Below the pieces are notes generated by a model that was given only the letters and a program-made list of their open reading frames with translations, was not told the DNA's origin and made no database searches. A stretch of 64,000 bases of DNA. Origin: JAXHTH01 sp034211115. Its GTDB lineage: Bacteria; Planctomycetota; Phycisphaerae; Phycisphaerales; SM1A02. The stretch is from positions 4,500-68,499 of the forward strand of contig JAXHTH010000210.1 of the NCBI GenBank assembly GCA_034211115.1, written 5' to 3'. This document shows positions 42,789-50,610 of this stretch, piece after piece. Position 1 is the stretch's first letter. Every line of letters starts with the position of its first letter. The position numbers and the translations under genes were made by a program.

Positions 42789-43759
42789 ATGCCATATCAG
42801 GGATCACGTGAGGACGCGGCACGGCGTCGAAGGCGGGCGATGCGGCTGCTCGGTCAGGGGTGGTCGCAGGCCGAAGTCGCGCGGAAGCTGAAGGTGACTC
42901 CCGCGGCCGTCTCGCAGTGGGTGAAGGCCCACCGGGAAGGCGGCGCCGACGCGCTGCGGGCCAGACCCCATCCCGGCGCGAAGCCCCGGCTGGATGATCG
43001 CCAGCTTCAGCGGCTGGAGACGCTGCTGGAGAAGGGTCCGCGCACGCGCGGCGCCGCGACGGATCGCTGGACGCTGAGGCGGGTGGCCGAGCTGATCGAG
43101 GACCGCTTCGGGGTCGCGTACGATCCCTCCGGCGTCTGGCACCTGCTGCATCGCATGGGTTGGCGTTTTCGGAGGCCGCGAGGCCGCGGACGCGAGGACC
43201 AGGGGAACGCGCGAGCGCAATGGCGCAAGGCGGACCGCCCGGGCGTTCGGAGAGACCGGAGGAGGCGGCGTGAGGATCAGCGTCGCCGGCCACGACGGGG
43301 ACACACGTGAACTGGCCGTTGAACGCACCGAGGCGTCCAGGCGATGGCGGCCGAGTCGAGGGAGCGGGCATTGACGCGACCACCCCGTCGGCCTCCTGAC
43401 CGCTGCGATGTCCCGGCAGCGCCGGCGGCCCGATCGATTCTCCGATTCCCTCGGCGGCCGGGTCGAGGCGAACAACGGGCAGCGAGTCGCACGGCGGCGT
43501 CGATCCGGACGGTGCGACATCGTCGACACCCGACGGGTTGACGGCCCCGCCCTCACGCACGCGCGGGAAAGGTCCGGTTGCGCCGCCTCGCCGAATGCAG
43601 CCGGCGACGTCTGCGGAGGGACGAGGCAATCGGGCGGTGTCGGGGCCGCTTCGCCCCGCCACGACGTCCATCACCCGCGCTGGCGCTCGCGCTCCCTTCA
43701 CGCCGCCATTTCACACGCCGCACCGTCCCTGCCGCGGGTCAAGTGAACAGTTCAAGGCC
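42738..43759 (+). mobile_element. IS630-type element remnant with terminal inverted repeats
   Basis: Left end 42738-42761 (GGCCAATGAATAGTTCACTT then AATC) and right end 43738-43759 are inverted copies: the reverse complement of the right end reads GGCCTTGAACTGTTCACTTG then AC. About 1.0 kb, the right size for a family member. The transposase frame is broken and the DDE half is unrecognisable, so it is probably immobile. The right end lies 4 bp from the kdsC stop codon. Flanking TA duplications are not evident. Confidence 0.75.
42789..43310 (+). pseudogene. Truncated IS630-type transposase (HTH part)
   Basis: 173-codon open frame. The N-terminal ~130 residues are a good match to the HTH/winged-helix part of IS630-family transposases: AMRLLGQGWSQAEVARKLKV, TPAAVSQWVKAHREGGADAL, GAATDRWTLRRVAELIEDRF and GVWHLLHRMGWRFRRPR. 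From about residue 130 the frame becomes Arg-rich and loses similarity; the DDE catalytic triad is missing. Sequence from 43311 to the right end shows no transposase similarity in any frame, so an internal deletion or frameshift has removed it. Confidence 0.8.
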
Positions 43760-43763
43760 AGTG

Positions 43764-44282
43764 TCAGTCGAAAAGCGCCAGGGCTTCATCCCAGCGGTCC
43801 TGGGCCTTGAGCAGATGCTCGATCGCTTCGCGGACGGCCCCCTGACCGCCGGGGCGTTCGGTCTCGAACGCCGCCAGCGCGCGGACCTCGCAGGCGGCAT
43901 CGGCGACGGCGATCGGGTACCCGGCCAGGCGAAGCATGGGCAGATCGGGCAGATCGTCGCCCATCACCGCGGCCTCCGAGGCCGCCAGCCCCAGGTCGTT
44001 GAGCAGGTTCCCCAGCACGTCCATCTTGTTCCGCACGCCCTGAAAAACGTGTCGAATGCCCAGCTCATCGGCGCGATGCTGGACGGTCATGCTCGATCGC
44101 CCGGTGATGATGGCGACCTCGTGGCCGAGCCTGCGCCAGATGGTGATGCCCGCCCCGTCGCGCGTGTGGAAGGCCTTCGTCTCCACGCCGCGGGCGTCGA
44201 TGGACACGAGCCCATCGCTGAGCACGCCGTCCACGTCGAGGACGAGCAGTCGTATTCTCCGGGCCGCATCATCGTCGGGCAT
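43764..44282 (-). CDS. kdsC: 3-deoxy-D-manno-octulosonate-8-phosphate phosphatase
   Basis: 172 residues. HAD-family KDO 8-P phosphatase, which frees KDO for the lipopolysaccharide core. Catalytic Asp16/Asp18 in LLVLDVDGVLSDG, FHTRDGAGITIWRRLGHEVA, IITGRSSMTVQHRADELGI, NKMDVLGNLLNDLGL and VMGDDLPDLPMLRLAGYPIA with the metal-binding DD. The start is ATG 44282. In enterobacteria kdsC directly precedes lptC; here an insertion-derived block separates it from the LptC-like gene on the same strand. KDO synthesis genes kdsA and kdsB are not in the window. Confidence 0.95.
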   Translation of the reverse strand: MPDDDAARRIRLLVLDVDGVLSDGLVSIDARGVETKAFHTRDGAGITIWRRLGHEVAIITGRSSMTVQHRADELGIRHVFQGVRNKMDVLGNLLNDLGLAASEAAVMGDDLPDLPMLRLAGYPIAVADAACEVRALAAFETERPGGQGAVREAIEHLLKAQDRWDEALALFD

Positions 44283-44346
44283 GGGGTCCGTTCCGGGGGT
44301 CCGCTGCGGAAGGGGATCAATGAGGCACAGTGTACCGGCTTGGCGT

Positions 44347-44937
44347 TCAGCGGAGCGTGCGGCGCATGATCGGGCGGGTGGGGGAACGGCGCAGGACTTC
44401 CCGGAAGCGTGCCTTCTCGAAGGCCGCGGGCAGGCCGGTCCAGGCGAACGCGTCCGGGATCGCTCCCTTGCGGGGCTCGACGGGGTAGCCTTCGACGATC
44501 TTCGCCCCGCCGCGCCGGGCGTACTGCACCGCCGCCTCGATGAGCTTCACCGACAGGCCGCTTCGGCGATGGGGCCGGGCGACGAAAAAGCACGTGATCG
44601 ACCAAACCGGCTTCTCGTCAATCGGTTTGAGGACACGCGAGCGATTGAGCGAGGGGTACTCCTCGCGGGGGGCGATTGCGCACCAGCCGGCGGGTTCGCC
44701 ATCGACGTAGGCGAGCACGCCCGGCTCGTGACCGTCACGAACGATCTTCCGGAACGCGCGTTTGTTGGGTGCGCCTTTCTTCTTCTCGAACTCGGCGCGG
44801 GTCATCCGCCACCACATGCACCAGCACCCGCCGCACGCGCCGCGTTCGCCGAAGAGCGCCTCGAGGTCGCCCCAGCGCTCGGGCGTGAGCGGGTGGAAGG
44901 CGAGGCGCGCGGAGGGTGGTTTCTTCATCTTCGCCAT
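44347..44937 (-). CDS. GNAT-family N-acetyltransferase
   Basis: 196 residues. GNAT fold: GVLAYVDGEPAGWCAIAPRE, VWSITCFFVARPHRRSGLSV (acetyl-CoA-binding loop RPHRRSG), KLIEAAVQYARRGGAKIVEG and AFAWTGLPAAFEKARFREVL. The N-terminal Cys-rich stretch GACGGCWCMWWRMTRAEFEK with KGAPNKRAF is characteristic of a widespread uncharacterised GNAT group. Substrate unknown. Lies 64 bp upstream of kdsC on the same strand. Confidence 0.85.
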   Translation of the reverse strand: MAKMKKPPSARLAFHPLTPERWGDLEALFGERGACGGCWCMWWRMTRAEFEKKKGAPNKRAFRKIVRDGHEPGVLAYVDGEPAGWCAIAPREEYPSLNRSRVLKPIDEKPVWSITCFFVARPHRRSGLSVKLIEAAVQYARRGGAKIVEGYPVEPRKGAIPDAFAWTGLPAAFEKARFREVLRRSPTRPIMRRTLR

Positions 44938-44977
44938 GGTCGATCGGATCGCCGGAGGCGCCCGGCCTTCGTCCGCT

Positions 44978-45331
44978 TCAGGCTTCCGTCTTCGGCCTGA
45001 ACGCCAGGCGGGCGCGGTTCACGTCCGGATAGATCTCGAAGAACGTGTCGAGGCGGGTGAGCTCGAGGGCCTGGGGGACGATCCCGCCGATGGCGGCGAG
45101 CTTCACATCGCCGCCGTGTTCGCGCATCCGCTTGTGGAGCCGCAGCAGCACGCCCAGGCCGTAGCTGGAGATGTAGTTCAGCCTGCCGCAGTCGACGATG
45201 ATCTTGCGCACACCCGCATCCACGAGCTTCTCGAGGCTCGTGATGAACTGGTCGGCGGTGTCCGTGTTCAAGCCCCCATCGGCGATGAGGATGAGCACAT
45301 CGTTGTCGATCTCGTCGTGGTAGAACTCCAT
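44978..45331 (-). CDS. STAS-domain anti-anti-sigma factor
   Basis: 117 residues from ATG 45331 (the frame extends to 45439 but only into repeat sequence). STAS fold of SpoIIAA/RsbV type: DVLILIADGGLNTDTADQFI, LEKLVDAGVRKIIVDCGRLN, YISSYGLGVLLRLHKRMREH with the phosphorylatable serine region Ser55/Ser56, and GGDVKLAAIGGIVPQALELT. Such proteins bind anti-sigma kinases when unphosphorylated. A SpoIIE-type phosphatase is encoded at 5617-6909, but no anti-sigma kinase or sigma factor gene is in the window. Confidence 0.9.
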   Translation of the reverse strand: MEFYHDEIDNDVLILIADGGLNTDTADQFITSLEKLVDAGVRKIIVDCGRLNYISSYGLGVLLRLHKRMREHGGDVKLAAIGGIVPQALELTRLDTFFEIYPDVNRARLAFRPKTEA

Positions 45332-45416
45332 GGGCGGGCCATGATAGAGACTGAAGCAGGCGCGTGGGAAGGCGGATCGGCGTGATTCCGCCGGATTCTC
45401 GCGCTCTGCGGTCCCA

Positions 45417-45439
45417 CCCGGGCGGGACGCCCGGGCCAC
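45417..45439. repeat. GGA-loop hairpin repeat
   Basis: 8-bp arms (CCCGGGCG/CGCCCGGG) around a GGA loop followed by CCACC: same architecture as the hairpins at 5421-5587, 36455-36475 and 57970-57988. Lies between the C69 dipeptidase and STAS genes. Confidence 0.65.
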
Positions 45440-45454
45440 CTTCCATGTGATGCG

Positions 45455-47098
45455 CTAATCGACCAGCTCCGACTCCGGCACGTCCTCGGGCTTGGGCTGG
45501 AGGTAGAACTGGTCGGGTCGCTCGCGGAGCACCCGCCGCAGCCACGCCTCGGAATACCCCAGCTCCTCGGCGCGGCCGGGCTCGTTCTGGACGTAGCCGT
45601 CGTTGTATTTCCTGATGAGATACTCGCCCAGCTCGCGGTAGCGTTTCACGACGAGTTCGCCGTGCGTGACGCAGTAATCGGTGAGGTAGCGCTTCATCAG
45701 CTCGGGATCGGTCTTCGCGAGCCGCGCGGCCGTCTCCTCGACCGCGGGCTGGAGGGCGAGGAACGTGCCCTCCAGCTCCTGCTGCACCGCCTTGATGTCC
45801 TCGGCCATGTACCGATAGCGCAGGTTGGCGTAGTTGGCGACGAAGTTGAACACCCACCACGCCGAATCCCATGAGAACTCCTTCATGCTGCCGATGGTGA
45901 ACGACTCGGGCAGCGCATCGATCCCGCAATAGAGCGGGATGTAGCACGTGAGGTACGTGTCATCGACCGCGTACCAGTAGACGCCGCCCACCGGGTCCGG
46001 CAGCCACGAGCGTGACTGGGAGACGAAGGTGAAACCCGTCTGTTGCGTGGAAATCGGGCGCTCCCACGCGTACTCGACATCGTCGACGGTCCAGCTGATC
46101 GGCCGCCAGCGGTTGGGCGTCCCGTAGGGCCCGGCGTCGACGCCCTTCGTCATGTCGAACTCGGTCCCCTCGAAGTGATCGCGCATCAGGGAGAAGACAT
46201 CCCCGACGGACAGCTTCTCGTCGGGCTCGATCCACAGCGGATACGGCTCGGCGCCTTCCTTGCCGCGGTAGTAGTCGGATGAGAGGTTCATCGACGGCGC
46301 CGCGCGTCGAAACATGCTCCACACCCGGCCGTCCGCGTAGCGGCGATTGCGCGGCGTGGCCGGGCAGTAGGCCTCGCAGTAGCGGAAGGGCTCGCCCGAG
46401 TCGGGGTCGTAGTAGCCTCTCTCGATGGCGAAGGAGATCACGTTCTCGCTGTAGAGGCAGTTGTCGGGATCATCGAGCGGGAATTCGCCGATGCGGGCCT
46501 TGTTCGCGTGGGCGCAGATGCAGCCGTCGGGCACGCGTCGGGCGACCCACAGCGCCCCCTCGCCCCCCGGGCCCGGGCCGATGATCTCCAGCAGCCAGGC
46601 CTCCTCGGTGTCGGCGATGGAGATCGACTCGCCCGTCGAGCCGTAGCCGTGCTCGGCGACGAGCTCGGTGATGACGGTGATTGCCTCGCGCGCGGTCTTC
46701 GCGCGCTGGAGGGCCAGCCGCATCAGGTCCCAATAATGCAGGAGGCCGTCGGGATTCTGCAGCTCCTTCCGGCCGTCGAAGGTCGTCTCGCTGATGGCGA
46801 GCTGATGCTCGTTCATGAGGCCGACGACGGCGTAGGTGTGGGGGACCTGCTCGATGGTGCCGCGCACCTCCCCGCCCCAGCGGGTGATCTGGATCGTCTC
46901 GCCCGGCTCGTGGTCGGCGGCGGGGATGCGGCGCAGATGGGGGTGGAACTCGCCGTCGCAGGTGTAGGTGATCATCACCGATCCGTCCTGCGAGGCGCCC
47001 CTGGTGACGAGCAGGTTCGTGCACGCCCGCGCCGACGGCAGGGGCAGGGCGGCGGCGAGGAGCAGGCACGCGGCGGGGAGGAGCGGATTCATTCTCAT
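45455..47098 (-). CDS. Secreted C69-family dipeptidase (Ntn hydrolase)
   Basis: 547 residues; ATG 47098 with AGGAAAGG upstream (TTG 47101 precedes it). Signal peptide of ~25 residues ends at ARA, directly before Cys26 in CTNLLVTRGASQDGSVMITY, the expected N-terminal nucleophile freed by cleavage. Peptidase_C69 features: GLMNEHQLAISETTFDGR, EHGYGSTGESISIADTEEAW, CICAHANKARIGEF, MKEFSWDSAWWVFNFVANYA. The family hydrolyses dipeptides; planctomycete versions are often exported. It is divergent from the TPR gene. Confidence 0.92.
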   Translation of the reverse strand: MRMNPLLPAACLLLAAALPLPSARACTNLLVTRGASQDGSVMITYTCDGEFHPHLRRIPAADHEPGETIQITRWGGEVRGTIEQVPHTYAVVGLMNEHQLAISETTFDGRKELQNPDGLLHYWDLMRLALQRAKTAREAITVITELVAEHGYGSTGESISIADTEEAWLLEIIGPGPGGEGALWVARRVPDGCICAHANKARIGEFPLDDPDNCLYSENVISFAIERGYYDPDSGEPFRYCEAYCPATPRNRRYADGRVWSMFRRAAPSMNLSSDYYRGKEGAEPYPLWIEPDEKLSVGDVFSLMRDHFEGTEFDMTKGVDAGPYGTPNRWRPISWTVDDVEYAWERPISTQQTGFTFVSQSRSWLPDPVGGVYWYAVDDTYLTCYIPLYCGIDALPESFTIGSMKEFSWDSAWWVFNFVANYANLRYRYMAEDIKAVQQELEGTFLALQPAVEETAARLAKTDPELMKRYLTDYCVTHGELVVKRYRELGEYLIRKYNDGYVQNEPGRAEELGYSEAWLRRVLRERPDQFYLQPKPEDVPESELVD

Positions 47099-47528
47099 CA
47101 AAACGGCCTTTCCTGGTTCGTCGGCGGACGCGAGCCGGAGGAGAGCCGTCGAGCATCAACGCGGCCGGGCACGCACCGAGTTACCGGTCATACCGACGTC
47201 ATCGGGGAGGAGTTCCGCCCCCTTCGGCGCGACGGCGGTCGCCAGTGTAGCGGCGTTCCCGTCCCGGACTCGGAAGCGCGGCGGCGAAGAAGACGCGGCC
47301 GGCCGGTCCGGATCAGATCGGCCGATGGCGATGGAACGGGGATGCGATTGAGAATCCCTCGCGATTCGCGCAATCGCCGACACCCGCGCGGCCGTGCCGA
47401 AGGACGCCGCTTAAGATCTCAGGCAATCGGAACTTGCACTCACGAGCCCGGGATGTGGACGTGCCCGCCCGGACAGTCGGCCGCGATCGGGACGCCCGCA
47501 ACACACTCAACAAGGGGCTGGGATTCCA
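47099..47528. other. Intergenic region between divergent C69 and TPR genes
   Basis: 430 bp. I see no gene, RNA or clear promoter. The stretch 47409-47440 is locally AT-richer. AAGGGG lies about 12 nt before the TPR gene start. No repeat of the families seen elsewhere. Confidence 0.4.
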
Positions 47529-48410
47529 ATGAACAGAACGATGACTGCCCGCAGCACGCTGTCCGGTTTCGTCCTGGTCGGAATGAGCCTGCTCTTCGGC
47601 GCGGCGGGGCCGGATGTTCAGGAGCAGGCGGCCGCGTCCTTCGACGAAGGCCGCGCGCTTCTGGCGCAGGCGGACTTCGAGGGCGCCGCCGCCGCGTTCG
47701 CCACCGCCGCGAAAGCCGATCCGCAGAACCAGGCGTATCGGAATCAGTACGCGCTGATCCGCCGCGTGATGATCCTGCGCGATGCGATGGAGCGCGAGCA
47801 GGACAATGCGCGCTGGGACGCGATGGCCCGCGCCATCCGGTCCTTCTATTACGACAATGCCGTGTACGGAGAGGCGCTGTCGCTGGACCGTCAGCGTCAC
47901 GTGAGGATCGGGGGCCTCGAGTCGGCCACCCTGCTGGCGGAGACGCAGCTCGAGCTGGACATGAACGACGAGACCGTCAGCCTGCTGGATCGATTCGAGC
48001 GGGAAGAGCAGACGCCGCGCTCGCGCACGCTGCTCGGCATCGCCCTCGCCCGGCTTGAGCGGCTCGATGAGGCGGCCCCGATCGCCCGGGCATGCGCGCT
48101 TCCGGACGGCGTCGATCCTGCACTCTGCTTTGATCTGGCCCGCCTGCACTGTCTGCTCGGCGAGCAGGAGGCCGCGAGCAGGGCGCTGACACGCTGCTTC
48201 CGGACCACGCTTCCCAGTCGCCTGGAGGCGGCGAAACAGCGCGCCGAAGCGCACCCGGACCTGCGCGCTCTCGCGTCGTCGGCCGGCTTCGCCGCCGTGC
48301 TGTCCACGAGTTCGCAGATCAGCGAATCATCGTGCAGCGGCGGCGCGGGATGCGGAAGCTGTCCCAGCCGCTCCACCTGCGGCGGAGAAGCGGAGAAAGG
48401 CGGATCCTGA
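47529..48410 (+). CDS. Exported TPR protein with Cys-rich C-terminal tail
   Basis: 293 residues. N-terminal signal peptide (MNRTMTARSTLSGFVLVGMS then LLFGAA). TPR-like helices: ASFDEGRALLAQADFEGAAA, AFATAAKADPQNQAYRNQYA, LLGIALARLERLDEAAPIAR and LARLHCLLGEQEAASRALTR. The last ~30 residues hold several cysteines in Gly/Ser context (SSCSGGAGCGSCPSRSTCGG), a likely metal- or cluster-binding or disulfide-bonded tail. The gene is 41 bp upstream of the polyferredoxin gene on the same strand, so a redox- or metal-related partnership is plausible. Confidence 0.75.
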   Translation: MNRTMTARSTLSGFVLVGMSLLFGAAGPDVQEQAAASFDEGRALLAQADFEGAAAAFATAAKADPQNQAYRNQYALIRRVMILRDAMEREQDNARWDAMARAIRSFYYDNAVYGEALSLDRQRHVRIGGLESATLLAETQLELDMNDETVSLLDRFEREEQTPRSRTLLGIALARLERLDEAAPIARACALPDGVDPALCFDLARLHCLLGEQEAASRALTRCFRTTLPSRLEAAKQRAEAHPDLRALASSAGFAAVLSTSSQISESSCSGGAGCGSCPSRSTCGGEAEKGGS

Positions 48411-48451
48411 GGTGCTTTCACCCGCGAGGGCCGGCTTCCGCTGACCTGCCG

Positions 48452-49639
48452 ATGAGAACCAGACGGCGCATCATCCAGGCCGCGTTCCTTCTCCTCACGA
48501 TCGTCGGCGTCTTTCTCGTCCGCGGGAACGCCGAGCGCTGGTGTCCGTTCGGCGGCGTCGAGGCGGCCTACACCTACATCGCGGAAGGCAACATGATCTG
48601 CTCACTGGGCGTGAGCAACTTCTACATCCTCGGCGGGCTTCTGGTGTTGACGCTCCTTCTCCGGCGCGCCTTCTGCGGGTACGTCTGCCCGATCGGCGCC
48701 CTGTCGGAATGGCTTCAGGGCGGCGCGAGGAAGTTCGGTGTGAAGCCTCTCACCGTGCCGCGCGCCCTCGATCGCGCCCTTTCCGTGATGAAATACCTCC
48801 TCCTCGCCCTCATCCTCGTCATGACCTGGCGCACGGCGGAACTCTGGTTCCGCGGGTTCGATCCGTGCTACGCGATGCTGGGCCGTCATGGCGAGGACAT
48901 CACGATCTGGGCCTACATCGTGGCCGGAGCGATCGTGCTCGCCTCGCTGCTGATCATCGTGCCGTTCTGCCGGTGGCTCTGCCCGCTGGCGGCGGTGATG
49001 CATCCGTTCTCCCGCTTCGGCTTTGCCCGCATCAAGCGCGACGGCGAGACGTGCATCGACTGTAACAAGTGCTCGAACGTCTGCCCGATGGCGATCCCGG
49101 TCGCGAAGCTGAAGGAAGTGCACGCAGCGCGCTGCACGGCGTGCCTGGAGTGCCTCAGCGCCTGCCCGGAGGCGCGCGGTCGGCGCGCTCTGGCATGGGG
49201 CCCGCCGCGGAGGCTCGGCGGCGCCTGGCCGCAGACGGTGCTGATCGTGATTCTCCTGCTTTCGCTCACCGCGGCGGTGGTGGCCAGCTACGCCTGGCCG
49301 ATTCCCTCATTCGTGCAGGTGCGCGGGACGCCGCCGGCGGAGATTTCGACCGTCGAAATGCGGATCGAAGAGCTCACCTGCCGCGGACGCGGAACGATGC
49401 TCTGGTACTTCCTCCAGCGCGACGACCTGTATGCCGTCGACGGCTACCTGAAGCTGGAGGCGTGGCCGGGCCCGGGCGCGGCGCGGGCGGTGGTCACCTT
49501 TGATCCCGCCCTCGCCGACGAGACGCGCATCAGGCAGGCGATCACGGAGCCGTTCTACGACGTCGCGGCAGACTTCTGGCGCCCCTCGCCGTTCGCGATC
49601 GAAGGATACGATCCACTGGATCTGCTCGGCGGGGGGTGA
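48452..49639 (+). CDS. Membrane polyferredoxin of the NapH/NosR/CcoG-like group
   Basis: 395 residues from ATG 48452 (a frame opening earlier overlaps the TPR tail). N-terminal membrane helix, then WCPFGGVEAAYTYIAEGNMI, helices around ILGGLLVLTLLL, the CxxxCP motifs FCGYVCPIGALSEWLQG and CRWLCPLAAVMHPFSRF. Two 4Fe-4S ferredoxin sites follow: CIDCNKCSNVCPMAIP and CTACLECLSACPEARG. A last membrane helix near 285-305 precedes a periplasmic or C-terminal domain (~90 residues) of unknown fold. Probably an electron-transfer membrane protein; its partners are not encoded nearby except the TPR protein. Confidence 0.87.
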   Translation: MRTRRRIIQAAFLLLTIVGVFLVRGNAERWCPFGGVEAAYTYIAEGNMICSLGVSNFYILGGLLVLTLLLRRAFCGYVCPIGALSEWLQGGARKFGVKPLTVPRALDRALSVMKYLLLALILVMTWRTAELWFRGFDPCYAMLGRHGEDITIWAYIVAGAIVLASLLIIVPFCRWLCPLAAVMHPFSRFGFARIKRDGETCIDCNKCSNVCPMAIPVAKLKEVHAARCTACLECLSACPEARGRRALAWGPPRRLGGAWPQTVLIVILLLSLTAAVVASYAWPIPSFVQVRGTPPAEISTVEMRIEELTCRGRGTMLWYFLQRDDLYAVDGYLKLEAWPGPGAARAVVTFDPALADETRIRQAITEPFYDVAADFWRPSPFAIEGYDPLDLLGGG

Positions 49640-49737
49640 GTCTGTTCGTGTTTGGGGTATGAATGCGAGGAGGCAAGCCTGCTGCGGCTGCTTGCTGACG
49701 TCCCGCGTCTCAAGACTCGCGCCTCAGGACTGAGGAC

Positions 49738-50568
49738 TCAAGCCTCACTCTTCGCCGCTCTCCTCAGCGCGGCCAGTTCTCCGGTGGCCAGTTCGCGCCA
49801 CTGGCCGGGCTTGAGGCCGGCGAGCTTGAGCGGTCCCATCCGCACGCGGCGGAGCTTTTTCACCTTATGGCCGACCCGGAGCATCATCCGCCGCACTTCC
49901 CGGTTGCGACCCTCCCGCAACTCCATCAGGAGAAGCGTCCGGTCGCGGCCGCGTTTCATGAGCGTCAGTTTCGATCGCCGCGTCTTCCGGCCCGGCTTCC
50001 TTCCCTTCGAGGCGCGTCGCTCGCTGAGAAAGATCCCCGATTCCAGCTTCTTCACCGCCTCTTCATCCAGCGAGCCCTCGACGGTGACTTCGTAGACCTT
50101 CTGCACGCCGTAGCGCGGATGGGTGAGACGGTTGGCGAGTTGGCCGTCGTTGGTGAGCAGGAGCAGGCCGGAGCTGTCGGCATCGAGCCGGCCGACGGGA
50201 TACAGCCGCGGTCGGCTCGGGAGCCTGACGAGGTCGATCGCCCGGCGGCGGCCCTCCGGATCGCGGTTCGTGCACACCACGCCGCGCGGCTTGTAGAGCA
50301 TGACATAAACGGGTTTCTCGACGCGGCCGATGCGACGGCCGCCGACCTTGATGTGATCGCGGGCCGGATCGACCCAGGCGGGCAGCGAGTTGACGACGTG
50401 GCCGTTGACGGTCACCTCGCCGGCCTCGATGAGTGCCTCGCACGCCCGGCGGGAGCCGACCCCCGCCTCCGCGAGGACCTTCTGGAGCCGCGGCCCGCGC
50501 GAGTCATCCGTGAAGGAATGCTCGCCCGGCGAGGGGTCGGATCGGCTTTTCCAGCCCGGTGAGGTCAT
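49738..50568 (-). CDS. rluB: 23S rRNA pseudouridine synthase RluB/RsuA family
   Basis: 276 residues. S4 RNA-binding domain RLQKVLAEAGVGSRRACEAL IEAGEVTVNG, then the RsuA/RluB catalytic core: YVMLYKPRGVVCTNRDPEGR, YPVGRLDADSSGLLLLTNDG (catalytic Asp129), LTHPRYGVQKVYEVTVEG and REGRNREVRRMMLRVGHKVK. RluB-like length and tail (KLRRVRMGPLKLAGLKPGQW). It modifies 23S rRNA, as inferred from family; RsuA acts on 16S rRNA. Starts at ATG 50568 and is divergent from the UnbV-type gene. Confidence 0.92.
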   Translation of the reverse strand: MTSPGWKSRSDPSPGEHSFTDDSRGPRLQKVLAEAGVGSRRACEALIEAGEVTVNGHVVNSLPAWVDPARDHIKVGGRRIGRVEKPVYVMLYKPRGVVCTNRDPEGRRRAIDLVRLPSRPRLYPVGRLDADSSGLLLLTNDGQLANRLTHPRYGVQKVYEVTVEGSLDEEAVKKLESGIFLSERRASKGRKPGRKTRRSKLTLMKRGRDRTLLLMELREGRNREVRRMMLRVGHKVKKLRRVRMGPLKLAGLKPGQWRELATGELAALRRAAKSEA

Positions 50569-50610
50569 CCGGCGTGGCGTTCCCTTGGTCCCGGCGTGTA
50601 CGCTGGTGGC

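Noticed and set aside
42691..43701. 336-codon minus-strand frame over the element remnant
   Set aside because: Antisense to the transposase remnant and Pro/Arg/Ser-rich; no family similarity.
45417..45439. Rho-independent terminator of the C69 dipeptidase gene
   Set aside because: Stem without T-tract and with the GGA/CACC repeat signature; better treated as a dispersed repeat.
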